The notes under the pieces: model-generated | What the model was told of the DNA's origin: nothing | Database searches by the model: none | Seen by the model: the letters and a program-made list of their open reading frames with translations, nothing else | Source: Clostridium sp. | Lineage (GTDB): Bacteria > Bacillota > Clostridia > Clostridiales > Clostridiaceae | Direction: 5' to 3' | DNA length: 31,239 bases | NCBI GenBank assembly: GCA_003539755.1 | Contig: DPOH01000080.1 | Location: 1-31,239, forward strand | In this document: piece by piece, positions 24,715-31,239 of the stretch | How positions within the stretch are numbered: the stretch's first letter is position 1 | Layout: the number at the start of each line of letters is the position of its first letter | Position numbers and translations under genes: made by a program

Positions 24715-26904
24715 ATGGGAATTAAACAAACGCTAGCTAACTTTATGAGAGAGCCTGCCTATAATCCTATGGATATAGAAGAATTAATTGCAATATTTGA
24801 TATAAAGAAACATGAATATACAGCTTTTAAAAAAATATTAAGAATGATGGAAAGCGAAGGTATAATAAGAAAGACCAAAAGAAATAAGTATATGATAGCT
24901 GATGGAGTGGAAAATCATGATGAACAAGATAATAATTTAGTTATTGGAACACTTCAAGCTCATCCAAAGGGATTTGGATTTCTTATACCTGAAGAAGAAG
25001 GGCAAAAGGATGTATTTATACCAAGCAACTGTATGAATGGTGCATTTAATGGAGATAGAATTGCAGTAAAAGTTACTAGAGAAGATACAAGTACTAGAAA
25101 AAGAGAAGGCGAAGTAGTTGAAATAATAGAAAGAAATACTACAAAGATAGTTGGAGTGTACGAAGATTCAAAAAACTTTGGATTTGTAGTTTCTGAAGAT
25201 ACTAGAATGTCACAAGATGTTTTTATATCTAAAAAAGATAGAAACAGTGCTGAAGATGGCGATGTTGTTGTAGTTAAGATAACAAAATGGCCTGAAAGAA
25301 ATAGAAAGCCAGAAGGTGTTATAACAGAAATATTAGGTAAAAAAGGTGATAGAGGAATTGATATACTAACTATCATTAAGAAAAATGGTTTACCAGAAGA
25401 ATTCCCTAAAAAAGTTTTAAATTATGCTGAAGGAATATCTGAAGTAATAGATGAAGAAGAATATAAGGGAAGAAGAGATTTAAGAGACTTAAGAATGGTA
25501 ACAATAGATGGAGAAGATGCAAAGGATCTTGATGATGCAGTATCTATTGAAAAATTACCAAATGGAAACTTTAGACTTGGAGTTCATATTGCAGATGTAA
25601 CTCATTATGTTAAAGAAAATAGCCCTCTAGATAAGGAAGCTTTAAAGAGAGCTACTTCTGTTTATTTAATAGATAGAGTTATACCAATGCTCCCTAAAAA
25701 ATTATCAAATGGAATATGCTCATTAAATCCAAGAGTAGATAGATTAACACTAACATGTTTTATGGAAATAAATCAAAGTGGAAAAGTTGTAGATCATGAA
25801 ATAGTAGAATCAGTCATTAAGACAAATGAAAGAATGACATATACTGATGTAACTAAGATATTAAAAGATCATGATGAAGAATTAATAAAGAGATATGATT
25901 ATCTTTATGAAGATTTTAAGATGATGGAAGAGCTTTGCAAAATCTTAAGAGCAAAAAGAGAAAAAAGAGGAGCTATCGATTTTGAAATAGCTGAAGCTAA
26001 GATTGTATTAAATGAACTTGGTAAACCAGTTGAAATCAAACCTTATGATCGTGAAATAGCTAATAGGATGATAGAAGAATTCATGCTTGCAGCAAATGAA
26101 ACTGTAGCTGAGCATATGTTCTGGACTCATGTACCATTTGTGTACAGAATTCATGAAGCTCCAGATGAAGAAAAATTAGCTAAGTTTAAAGAATTTATTT
26201 ATAACTTAGGATACAATGTTCATTGGACAGAAGAAATACGTCCAAAGAGTTTCCAAGAAATATTAGAAAAAGTTAAGGGTAAGAATGAAGAAACAGTAGT
26301 AAGCACATTATTGTTACGTTCTATGATGCAAGCTAGATATGCGCCAGAGTGTGCAGGACATTTTGGACTTGCAGCACAGTATTATTGCCACTTTACTTCA
26401 CCAATAAGAAGATATCCAGATTTACAAATTCACAGAATTATTAAAGAGCAGATTCATGGTCAAATAGATGAAAAGAGATTTAATAAGTTAAAGAATATAG
26501 TTGGATTAGCAGCAAAACAATCATCTGAAATGGAAAGAAAAGCGCAAGATGCTGAAAGAGAAGTTGATGATTTAAAGAAAGCTGAATATATGCTTGATAG
26601 AATTGGTGAGCAGTTTGAAGGAATTATTTCTTCAGTAACATCATTTGGAGTATTCGTAGAATTACCAAGTACAATTGAAGGATTAGTGCATATAACAGAT
26701 CTTGATGATGATTATTATATTTATGATGAAGCTCATTTGAGTCTTATTGGAGAAAGAACTAAGAAGGTTTATAAACTTGGAGATAAAGTAGTAGTTGAAT
26801 GTATCCATGTTGACATGGCTAATAGAGAAATTTTCTTTAATTTAATAGAAGATGAAGGAAATTATGATACTGAAGAGGAATCAGAAGGTATTAAAATTAA
26901 ATGA
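24715..26904 (+). CDS. rnr: Ribonuclease R
   Basis: A processive 3'-5' exoribonuclease that degrades structured RNA and works with SmpB/tmRNA in quality control. The 729 residues contain, in order: an N-terminal winged helix (about 1-65), two cold-shock OB domains (GTLQAHPKGFGFLIPE and VGVYEDSKNFGFVV), and the RNB catalytic domain with the metal aspartates in DGEDAKDLDDAVSIE. Further RNB motifs follow, including SPIRRYPDLQIHR. A C-terminal S1 domain (about 635-715, FEGIISSVTSFGVFVELPS) comes last. The usual long Lys-rich tail is absent; the end is short and acidic. AAGGAGG precedes the ATG. smpB lies 212 bases downstream. Confidence 0.96.
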   Translation: MGIKQTLANFMREPAYNPMDIEELIAIFDIKKHEYTAFKKILRMMESEGIIRKTKRNKYMIADGVENHDEQDNNLVIGTLQAHPKGFGFLIPEEEGQKDVFIPSNCMNGAFNGDRIAVKVTREDTSTRKREGEVVEIIERNTTKIVGVYEDSKNFGFVVSEDTRMSQDVFISKKDRNSAEDGDVVVVKITKWPERNRKPEGVITEILGKKGDRGIDILTIIKKNGLPEEFPKKVLNYAEGISEVIDEEEYKGRRDLRDLRMVTIDGEDAKDLDDAVSIEKLPNGNFRLGVHIADVTHYVKENSPLDKEALKRATSVYLIDRVIPMLPKKLSNGICSLNPRVDRLTLTCFMEINQSGKVVDHEIVESVIKTNERMTYTDVTKILKDHDEELIKRYDYLYEDFKMMEELCKILRAKREKRGAIDFEIAEAKIVLNELGKPVEIKPYDREIANRMIEEFMLAANETVAEHMFWTHVPFVYRIHEAPDEEKLAKFKEFIYNLGYNVHWTEEIRPKSFQEILEKVKGKNEETVVSTLLLRSMMQARYAPECAGHFGLAAQYYCHFTSPIRRYPDLQIHRIIKEQIHGQIDEKRFNKLKNIVGLAAKQSSEMERKAQDAEREVDDLKKAEYMLDRIGEQFEGIISSVTSFGVFVELPSTIEGLVHITDLDDDYYIYDEAHLSLIGERTKKVYKLGDKVVVECIHVDMANREIFFNLIEDEGNYDTEEESEGIKIK

Positions 26905-26971
26905 AGGAGAATGAAATACGATAGAAAGCAACTTAGGAGCAGCTAATAAATAAAAGTAGGTTTTAAGCATG

Positions 26972-27019
26972 AGAGTGAATAGTTAGGCGAAAATAATATA
27001 GCCGAGTACTTTTCACTCT
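26972..27019 (+). terminator. Hairpin between rnr and smpB
   Basis: AGAGTGAA (26972-26979) pairs with TTCACTCT (27012-27019), continuing through AGT/ACT and GGC/GCC. Only an interrupted T stretch follows, so termination is likely incomplete. Confidence 0.5.
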
Positions 27020-27050
27020 TAATTATTTATTATTTATATCGTAAATTAAA

Positions 27051-27079
27051 TTGCTTAAAATTCAAGCTTATACTATAAT
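27051..27079 (+). promoter_or_regulatory. Probable promoter of smpB
   Basis: TTGCTT at 27051-27056 and TATAAT at 27074-27079, spacer 17. Confidence 0.55.
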
Positions 27080-27116
27080 TTTAATAATAGAATATAACCG
27101 GAGTAGGTGATTAATT

Positions 27117-27584
27117 ATGGCAAGAAAGAAGAATGAAAATTCTTTAGCTGAAAATAGAAAAGCTAGACATGACTATTTTGTTGAAGAAGCAATGGAAGCA
27201 GGATTAGTTCTTGTTGGTACAGAAGTAAAATCAATAAGAAGAGGAAGAGTTAATCTTAAAGATTGCTATGCTGATATATATAATGGTGAAATATATATAA
27301 AAAATATGCATATTTCTCCTTATGAACAAGGAAATATCTTCAATGTAGATCCATTAAGAGAAAGAAAGCTGCTACTTCATAAAAGTGAAATAAGAAGACT
27401 TGATTCATTAGTATCAAGAGATGGATATACATTAATTCCATTATCTCTTTATTTAAAGGATGGAAAAGTAAAGGTTGCACTTGGAGTATGTAAAGGTAAG
27501 AAGAATTACGATAAGAGAGATGCAATGATTGAAAAAGCTCAAAAGAGAGATATAGAAAGAGCAATTAAAGAGAGAAATAGATAA
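27117..27584 (+). CDS. smpB: SsrA (tmRNA)-binding protein
   Basis: It binds tmRNA and brings it to stalled ribosomes for rescue and tagging. The 155-residue protein has the family landmarks: NRKARHDYFVEEAMEAGLVL, then GTEVKSIRRGRVNLKDCYA in the OB fold, ISPYEQGN, and the basic C-terminal helix KKNYDKRDAMIEKAQKRDIE that enters the decoding centre. It follows rnr, a common clostridial pairing, with its own probable promoter. The tmRNA gene often lies close to smpB; none is recognisable in the next 450 bases, which instead hold a terminator and a SAM riboswitch. Confidence 0.96.
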   Translation: MARKKNENSLAENRKARHDYFVEEAMEAGLVLVGTEVKSIRRGRVNLKDCYADIYNGEIYIKNMHISPYEQGNIFNVDPLRERKLLLHKSEIRRLDSLVSRDGYTLIPLSLYLKDGKVKVALGVCKGKKNYDKRDAMIEKAQKRDIERAIKERNR

Positions 27585-27604
27585 TAGAAGTATTTTTTCT
27601 ATCT

Positions 27605-27652
27605 AAAAATTATTACCAAACTATTATTATAAGTAGTTTGTAATAATTTTTT
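27605..27652 (+). terminator. Terminator after smpB
   Basis: AAAAATTATTAC-AAACTA pairs with TAGTTT-GTAATAATTTTT with one bulged C on the left, followed by a T run. Confidence 0.85.
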
Positions 27653-27739
27653 ATGGAAATTTTAAAATACTTTATTTGATAAAATAATAAGTAATACTAC
27701 GATTTTGTATGATAATTTTTTAATAATTTATAAAAAATG

Positions 27740-27768
27740 TTGACAGAGTATAGAAAAAGGCTTATAAT
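27740..27768 (+). promoter_or_regulatory. Consensus sigma-A promoter of the metNIQ operon
   Basis: TTGACA at 27740-27745 and TATAAT at 27763-27768, 17-base spacer: both boxes match consensus exactly. It lies about 30 bases upstream of the riboswitch. Confidence 0.9.
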
Positions 27769-27796
27769 TTCTAACATAAACAAATTACATAGTTCG

Positions 27797-27925
27797 ATAT
27801 CTTATCAAGAGTGGCGGAGGGACTGGCCCTGTGAAGCCCAGCAACCGGAATATTGGTCCATTTACCAACATATTCTACGGTGCTAATTCCTGCAGCCTAT
27901 TTTTAGGCTGATAGATGAGAGGATA
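27797..27925 (+). promoter_or_regulatory. SAM-I (S-box) riboswitch
   Basis: The conserved core reads CTTATCAAGAGTGGCGGAGG, then GACTGGCCCTGTGAAGCCCA and GCAACC. The P3 arm follows (GAATAT/ATATTC), then GGTGCTAATTCC, P4 (CAGCC/GGCTG), and GATGAG closing P1 with CTTATC (27801-27806). High S-adenosylmethionine should stabilise P1 and allow the downstream terminator to form, switching off methionine uptake. Confidence 0.96.
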
Positions 27926-27943
27926 AATTATATGGTGTTTTAC

Positions 27944-27974
27944 GCGCTAGAGGTTTATTCTCTAGCGCTTTTTT
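27944..27974 (+). terminator. Riboswitch-controlled terminator
   Basis: GCGCTAGAG pairs perfectly with CTCTAGCGC around GTTTATT, then six T. The alternative antiterminator is visible: AGAGGATAAA (27918-27927), overlapping the 3' strand of P1, pairs with TTTATTCTCT (27954-27963) with one G-T pair. Confidence 0.93.
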
Positions 27975-28036
27975 AGTTGTCGCGATACTAAATTCAAAAC
28001 AAAACCTATATTGATATAAAGGAGGAGTGATTAATT

Positions 28037-29044
28037 ATGAAAGAAACAAATGCTGCCAATGAAAATAATAGCAGTGCAGTAGAAATAAAAAATGTAGTAA
28101 AGAGTTTTGGAAATACAAGTGTTATAAAAGATGTATCAATAAGCATTAAACAAGGGGAAGTTTATGGAATAATTGGACATAGTGGGGCAGGTAAATCAAC
28201 ACTTTTAAGATGTATAAATGGTCTTGAATCGTATAATGATGGAAGTGTAAAAGTAATGGGGAAGGAAGTATCTTCATTAAGTGAAAAAGATTTAAGAAAA
28301 TTTAGAAAAGACTTAGGAATGATTTTTCAAAACTTTAATTTATTACAGAGAAAAAATGTTTTTGATAATGTAGCACTTCCTTTAGAAGTATGGGGATATG
28401 ATAAAAAGGAAATTAATAATAAGGTATTAGAATTACTTAAATTAGTTGGTTTAGAAAATAAAAAATTCAGCAAACCACATGAGCTTAGTGGTGGGCAGAA
28501 ACAAAGAGTAGCAATAGCAAGAGCATTAGCATTAGATCCAAAAATTCTACTTTGTGATGAAGCAACATCAGCATTGGACCCTAAAATTACAAAAGATATT
28601 TTAGCATTACTTTCAAAAATTAATAAAAAACTTGGGATAACTATAATAATGGTTACACATCAAATGGAAGTAATTAAAGAAATATGTGAAAGAGTAGCAT
28701 TGCTTGATGGGGGAGAGATTAAGGTAGAAGGAAAGGCAGCAGAATTATTTTTAAAACCAGGGGCATCATTAAAGAAATTCTTAGGCCAATCAGATGAAGA
28801 TGAAGTATTACCTCAAGATGGAATCAATATTAAAATTTATTTTCCAAGTAATTCTTCAGAAAATGCTTTAATCACTAGAATGGCAAGAGAATTAAATGTG
28901 GATTTTTCAATTGTGTGGGGAAAACTTGAAAAATTCAGAAGTGAAATATTAGGGGGGCTTGTAATAAATGTTGAATCAAAAGATAAGGAAAAGGTATTAG
29001 AATACTTGAATAATAAAGATATTTTATTGGAGGTGCTTGAATAA
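28037..29044 (+). CDS. metN: Methionine ABC importer, ATP-binding subunit
   Basis: It supplies ATP hydrolysis for methionine uptake. The 335-residue protein has Walker A GHSGAGKST (about residues 53-61), the Q-loop IFQNFNLL, signature LSGGQKQRVAIARAL, Walker B ILLCDEATSALDP and switch histidine VTHQ. After about residue 255 comes the NIL domain (INIKIYFPSNSSENALI, GGLVINVE), the MetN-type regulatory domain that binds methionine and inhibits transport. AAAGGAGGAG precedes the ATG. The last base of the stop is the first base of metI. The SAM riboswitch upstream supports methionine as substrate. Confidence 0.96.
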   Translation: MKETNAANENNSSAVEIKNVVKSFGNTSVIKDVSISIKQGEVYGIIGHSGAGKSTLLRCINGLESYNDGSVKVMGKEVSSLSEKDLRKFRKDLGMIFQNFNLLQRKNVFDNVALPLEVWGYDKKEINNKVLELLKLVGLENKKFSKPHELSGGQKQRVAIARALALDPKILLCDEATSALDPKITKDILALLSKINKKLGITIIMVTHQMEVIKEICERVALLDGGEIKVEGKAAELFLKPGASLKKFLGQSDEDEVLPQDGINIKIYFPSNSSENALITRMARELNVDFSIVWGKLEKFRSEILGGLVINVESKDKEKVLEYLNNKDILLEVLE

Positions 29045-29682
29045 TGACTGATATTTTAATAAGTGCATTAAAAGAAACAATAATAATGGTTTTAGCATCA
29101 ACTTTATTTTCAGTTATACTTGGTTTTATTCCAGCAATTATTTTGACACTTACAGCAAAAGATGGGTTAAAACCTAACAAAGCAGTATATAGTATTTTAG
29201 ATTTCATAGTTAATACATTAAGAAGTTTTCCATTTGTAATTTTAATGGTTATTATAATCCCATTTACAAGATTACTCGTAGGAAAAACTTATGGTACAGC
29301 AGCGGCTATAGTACCTCTTACAATAGCAGCAGCGCCATTTGTAGCTAGAATTATTGAATCATCATTAAGAGAAGTTGATAAAGGTGTTATTGAAGCAGCA
29401 AAATCTTTTGGGGCATCAAATACTCAGATAATTTTCAAGGTTATGCTTAAGGAAGCAGTACCTTCAATAGTTTCAGGTATAACACTTACAGTCATAAGTA
29501 TTGTTGGATATTCAGCTATGGCAGGAACTCTTGGTGGTGGGGGACTAGGAGATGTAGCTATAAGATATGGATATCAGAGATTTGAAACAAATACAATGAT
29601 TATTACATGTATAATATTAATAATAGTAGTACAGGCATTGCAAATATTGGGAAATTATTTTTACAATAAATTATCTAAATAG
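29044..29682 (+). CDS. metI: Methionine ABC importer, permease
   Basis: The membrane channel of the importer, 212 residues with about five membrane segments. It begins with a helix, ISALKETIIMVLASTLFSVI, and includes the conserved LRSFPFVILMVIIIPFTR. The EAA-type coupling motif is EAAKSFGASNTQIIFKVMLKEA, split here by reading EAAKSFGAS, then the helix that docks on MetN. YSAMAGTLGGGGLGDVAIRYG near the end is typical of MetI. Its ATG overlaps the metN stop by one base, and TTGGAGGTG lies inside the metN end, so the two are translationally coupled. Confidence 0.95.
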   Translation: MTDILISALKETIIMVLASTLFSVILGFIPAIILTLTAKDGLKPNKAVYSILDFIVNTLRSFPFVILMVIIIPFTRLLVGKTYGTAAAIVPLTIAAAPFVARIIESSLREVDKGVIEAAKSFGASNTQIIFKVMLKEAVPSIVSGITLTVISIVGYSAMAGTLGGGGLGDVAIRYGYQRFETNTMIITCIILIIVVQALQILGNYFYNKLSK

Positions 29683-29768
29683 AATAAGTATCAAAAGCAA
29701 TAAGAAGTATATAAAAAGAATTTATAGATAAAGTTTAATATTAAAATTAAGTAAAGGTGGGATTAATA

Positions 29769-30605
29769 ATGAGAAAAAAATCAATAATATCAATTATATT
29801 AAGTGGAGTATTAACATTAGGATTGGTAGGATGTGGGAGTGCATCAAATACAGCATCAAGTTCAGGAAGTAATGGAGAGAATAAGGTAATAAAAATTGGA
29901 GTATCTCCAGAACCTCATAAAAAGATTGTAGATGCAGCAGTTCCTGTACTTGAAAAAGAAGGATATAAAGTGGAGATAACAGAATTTAATGATTATGTAT
30001 TACCTAATACTGCATTATCAGAAGGGGAATTAGATGCAAACTACTTCCAACATACACCTTATTTAAATGAAGAAAATAAATCAAGAAAATTAAATTTAGT
30101 TTCAGCTGGAGCTATTCATCTTGAACCAATGGGATTATATTCAAAGAAAATAAAGAGTTTAGATGAATTAAAGGATGGAGCTACAATTGCAATTCCTAAT
30201 GACTCATCAAATGAAGCAAGAGCATTAAAATTACTTGCAGCAAATGGACTAATTGAAGTAAAAGATGGAGAACTTGTGACTCCAGCAGATATAACTTCAA
30301 ATCCTAAAAACTTGAATTTTACAGAACTTGAAGCAGCAGCAGTTCCAAGATCAATTGATGATGTGGATGCAGCTGTAATTAATAGTAATTACGCAATTCC
30401 AGCAGGATTTAATCCAACAAATGACTCAATAGTGATTGAAGATAAGAATTCTGAAGCTGCTAAGCCATATGCAAATATAGTTGCAGTAAGAAGTGGTGAT
30501 GAAAATTCAGAAAAGATTAAAGCTTTAGTCAAAGCACTTCAATCAGATGAAGTTAGAGAATTTATAAATAATGAATATGATGGAGCAGTAATTCCAGTAT
30601 TCTAA
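29769..30605 (+). CDS. metQ: Methionine-binding lipoprotein
   Basis: It captures methionine outside the cell and delivers it to MetNI. The 278-residue precursor has a basic start, a hydrophobic segment and lipobox LVGCGS, so it is lipid-anchored at the cysteine (about residue 22). The NlpA/MetQ fold shows VIKIGVSPEPHKKI, YFQHTPYLNEENKS, HLEPMGLYSKKIKS and AIPNDSSNEARALKLL. VINSNYAIPAGFNP is the substrate-site segment. I chose ATG 29769 because AAAGGTGG at 29754-29761 fits it; GTG 29757 lies within that site. It is separated from metI by 86 bases without a terminator and belongs to the same operon. Confidence 0.95.
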   Translation: MRKKSIISIILSGVLTLGLVGCGSASNTASSSGSNGENKVIKIGVSPEPHKKIVDAAVPVLEKEGYKVEITEFNDYVLPNTALSEGELDANYFQHTPYLNEENKSRKLNLVSAGAIHLEPMGLYSKKIKSLDELKDGATIAIPNDSSNEARALKLLAANGLIEVKDGELVTPADITSNPKNLNFTELEAAAVPRSIDDVDAAVINSNYAIPAGFNPTNDSIVIEDKNSEAAKPYANIVAVRSGDENSEKIKALVKALQSDEVREFINNEYDGAVIPVF

Positions 30606-30636
30606 AGATAGTGTTGTGTGAATATATAAGTCAATT

Positions 30637-30679
30637 AAACTTCGAGAGATTATGAAATATAATTTCTCGAAGTTTTTTT
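30637..30679 (+). terminator. Terminator after metQ
   Basis: AAACTTCGAGA pairs perfectly with TCTCGAAGTTT, with an inner ATTAT/ATAAT, followed by a T run. It ends the metNIQ operon. Confidence 0.93.
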
Positions 30680-30818
30680 AGTAAGAGTTTATGTTAGAGA
30701 AAATTTTTACTAAATATAAAAAGTGCTTTATTTAAAAGTAGAGTAAGAGGTGAATCTATTTTGAGGAGAAAAGATTATACAGAAATATTTTTTATGTAAG
30801 AGTATTGCTTTGAATTTA

Positions 30819-30847
30819 TTGACAGCTAAAAGATAAAATGTTAATAT
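30819..30847 (+). promoter_or_regulatory. Sigma-A promoter of a small transcription unit
   Basis: TTGACA at 30819-30824 is perfect and TAATAT at 30842-30847 follows after 17 bases. Confidence 0.65.
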
Positions 30848-30887
30848 ATTCCATGAAATGGCAAATTAAAAGAAATGGAGGTTAACT

Positions 30888-30980
30888 ATGATTAAAGCAT
30901 TTGTGAGAAATACAGATAAAATAAAATATTTATTTATTGCTTATTCATGTGTGATACCTTCAAGAATTTATAATCATTAA
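30888..30980 (+). CDS. Putative 30-residue small protein or leader peptide
   Basis: ATGGAGGT at 30875-30882 is a strong ribosome site, at ideal spacing from ATG 30888. The frame encodes 30 residues: MIKAFVRNTDKIKY, then a hydrophobic middle LFIAYSCVIP, then SRIYNH. I recognise no family. The ORF has a promoter about 40 bases upstream and a terminator about 50 bases downstream, so it forms a complete unit. The next gene resembles an ABC exporter, so this may be a leader peptide that controls read-through, as bmrB does for bmrCD in Bacillus subtilis. An independent small membrane-active protein, or chance, remain possible. No homology search could be run. Confidence 0.45.
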   Translation: MIKAFVRNTDKIKYLFIAYSCVIPSRIYNH

Positions 30981-31032
30981 TTAAGAGATGATTTTACTAT
31001 TTATTTAGTGTTATTTTATGAAGAAATATTTT

Positions 31033-31063
31033 ACGCAGTTATAAGTATGTAACTGCGTTTTTT
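31033..31063 (+). terminator. Terminator between the small ORF and the ABC gene
   Basis: ACGCAGTTA pairs perfectly with TAACTGCGT around an eight-base loop, followed by six T. It lies between the small ORF and the downstream gene, in the position of an attenuator. Confidence 0.9.
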
Positions 31064-31141
31064 ATTTTTTAATATTTAACATAAAAGTATCTATAAGGTG
31101 AAAAGGCATTTTACAGAATTTAAAGAAGAGGTGAAAGAAAA

Positions 31142-31239
31142 ATGGATTTATTTAAAACTTATATTTTAAAAGAGTGCAGATTAATAGCGTTGCCAATAGT
31201 GGCAATGATAGCATCAATATGTATAGACTCAGCATATCC
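31142..31239 (+). CDS. Probable ABC exporter, N-terminal fragment (cut by window end)
   Basis: Only 32 codons are inside the window. They read MDLFKTYILKECRLIALPIV and continue with AMIASICIDSAYP. A short amphipathic lead, then a hydrophobic helix ending in D-x-x-YP, is typical of the first membrane helix of half-size ABC exporters (multidrug or lipid type). AAGAGGTGAAAG precedes the ATG at good spacing, so translation here is likely. No good promoter lies between the upstream terminator and this gene, so its transcription may come by read-through from the promoter at 30819. The family call rests on a short segment and could be wrong. Confidence 0.5.
   Translation, partial: MDLFKTYILKECRLIALPIVAMIASICIDSAY

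Noticed and set aside
26913..26948. 11-codon frame (MKYDRKQLRSS) just after rnr
   Set aside because: The AAGGAGA before it is only about one base from the ATG, and the frame is too short to distinguish from chance.
27585..28036. Possible tmRNA gene (ssrA) after smpB
   Set aside because: No tRNA-like ends, tag frame or CCA-type terminus could be found; the stretch is fully explained by the smpB terminator, a promoter, a SAM riboswitch and its terminator.

Overview
The window reads as low-GC Firmicute chromosome, most likely a cluster I Clostridium (C. beijerinckii/C. butyricum-like). The grounds are the very high A+T content, strong AGGAGG-type ribosome sites, sigma-A promoters, an S-box (SAM-I) riboswitch, VanW and DegV proteins, a membrane pyrophosphatase, and the rpoN-cggR-gap-pgk-tpi-gpmI-eno-secG-rnr-smpB gene order. 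Every gene I accept lies on the + strand, as expected for a leading-strand arm. I see no integrase, transposase, CRISPR array, tRNA or rRNA.

Layout. 1-2512: a cysteine operon (cysK, cut by the window start, and cysE) running into a QueG-like iron-sulfur protein. 2784-4131: plsC-nth, with its own promoter and a terminator. 4270-9469: mostly single-gene units for the cell wall and housekeeping: ddl, a GH25 muramidase, a VanW/G5 membrane protein, trmL and a DegV lipid-binding protein. 9663-21755: rpoN followed by the central glycolytic cluster. The repressor gene cggR has a recognisable two-repeat operator at its promoter and is followed by gap, pgk, tpiA, gpmI and eno. Two non-glycolytic genes sit inside this cluster: a six-TM chemotaxis transducer between tpiA and gpmI, and a small degenerate protein-kinase-like gene between gpmI and eno. 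A 166-bp palindromic MITE-like element lies beside the kinase gene. 21930-27584: secG, a membrane pyrophosphatase, RNase R and SmpB. 27740-30679: a methionine importer (metN-metI-metQ) under a consensus promoter, SAM-I riboswitch and terminator. 30680-31239: a small unit with promoter, strong ribosome site, 30-codon ORF and terminator, just ahead of a gene that looks like the start of an ABC exporter.

How the genes connect. CggR probably represses the lower half of glycolysis when fructose-1,6-bisphosphate is low. Separate promoters in front of gpmI and the transducer, and several terminator-like hairpins, suggest the cluster is not one simple operon. Sulfur metabolism appears at both ends: cysteine synthesis at the left, and SAM-sensed methionine uptake at the right. 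RNase R and SmpB together serve RNA and ribosome quality control, but no tmRNA gene is visible next to smpB.

Most of the window is ordinary core genome. The parts most worth a second look are the leader-ORF/terminator arrangement at the right end, the palindromic element at 19405-19570, the cggR operator, and the transducer and kinase genes inside the glycolytic cluster. I found no clear evidence for a wholly new multi-gene system.
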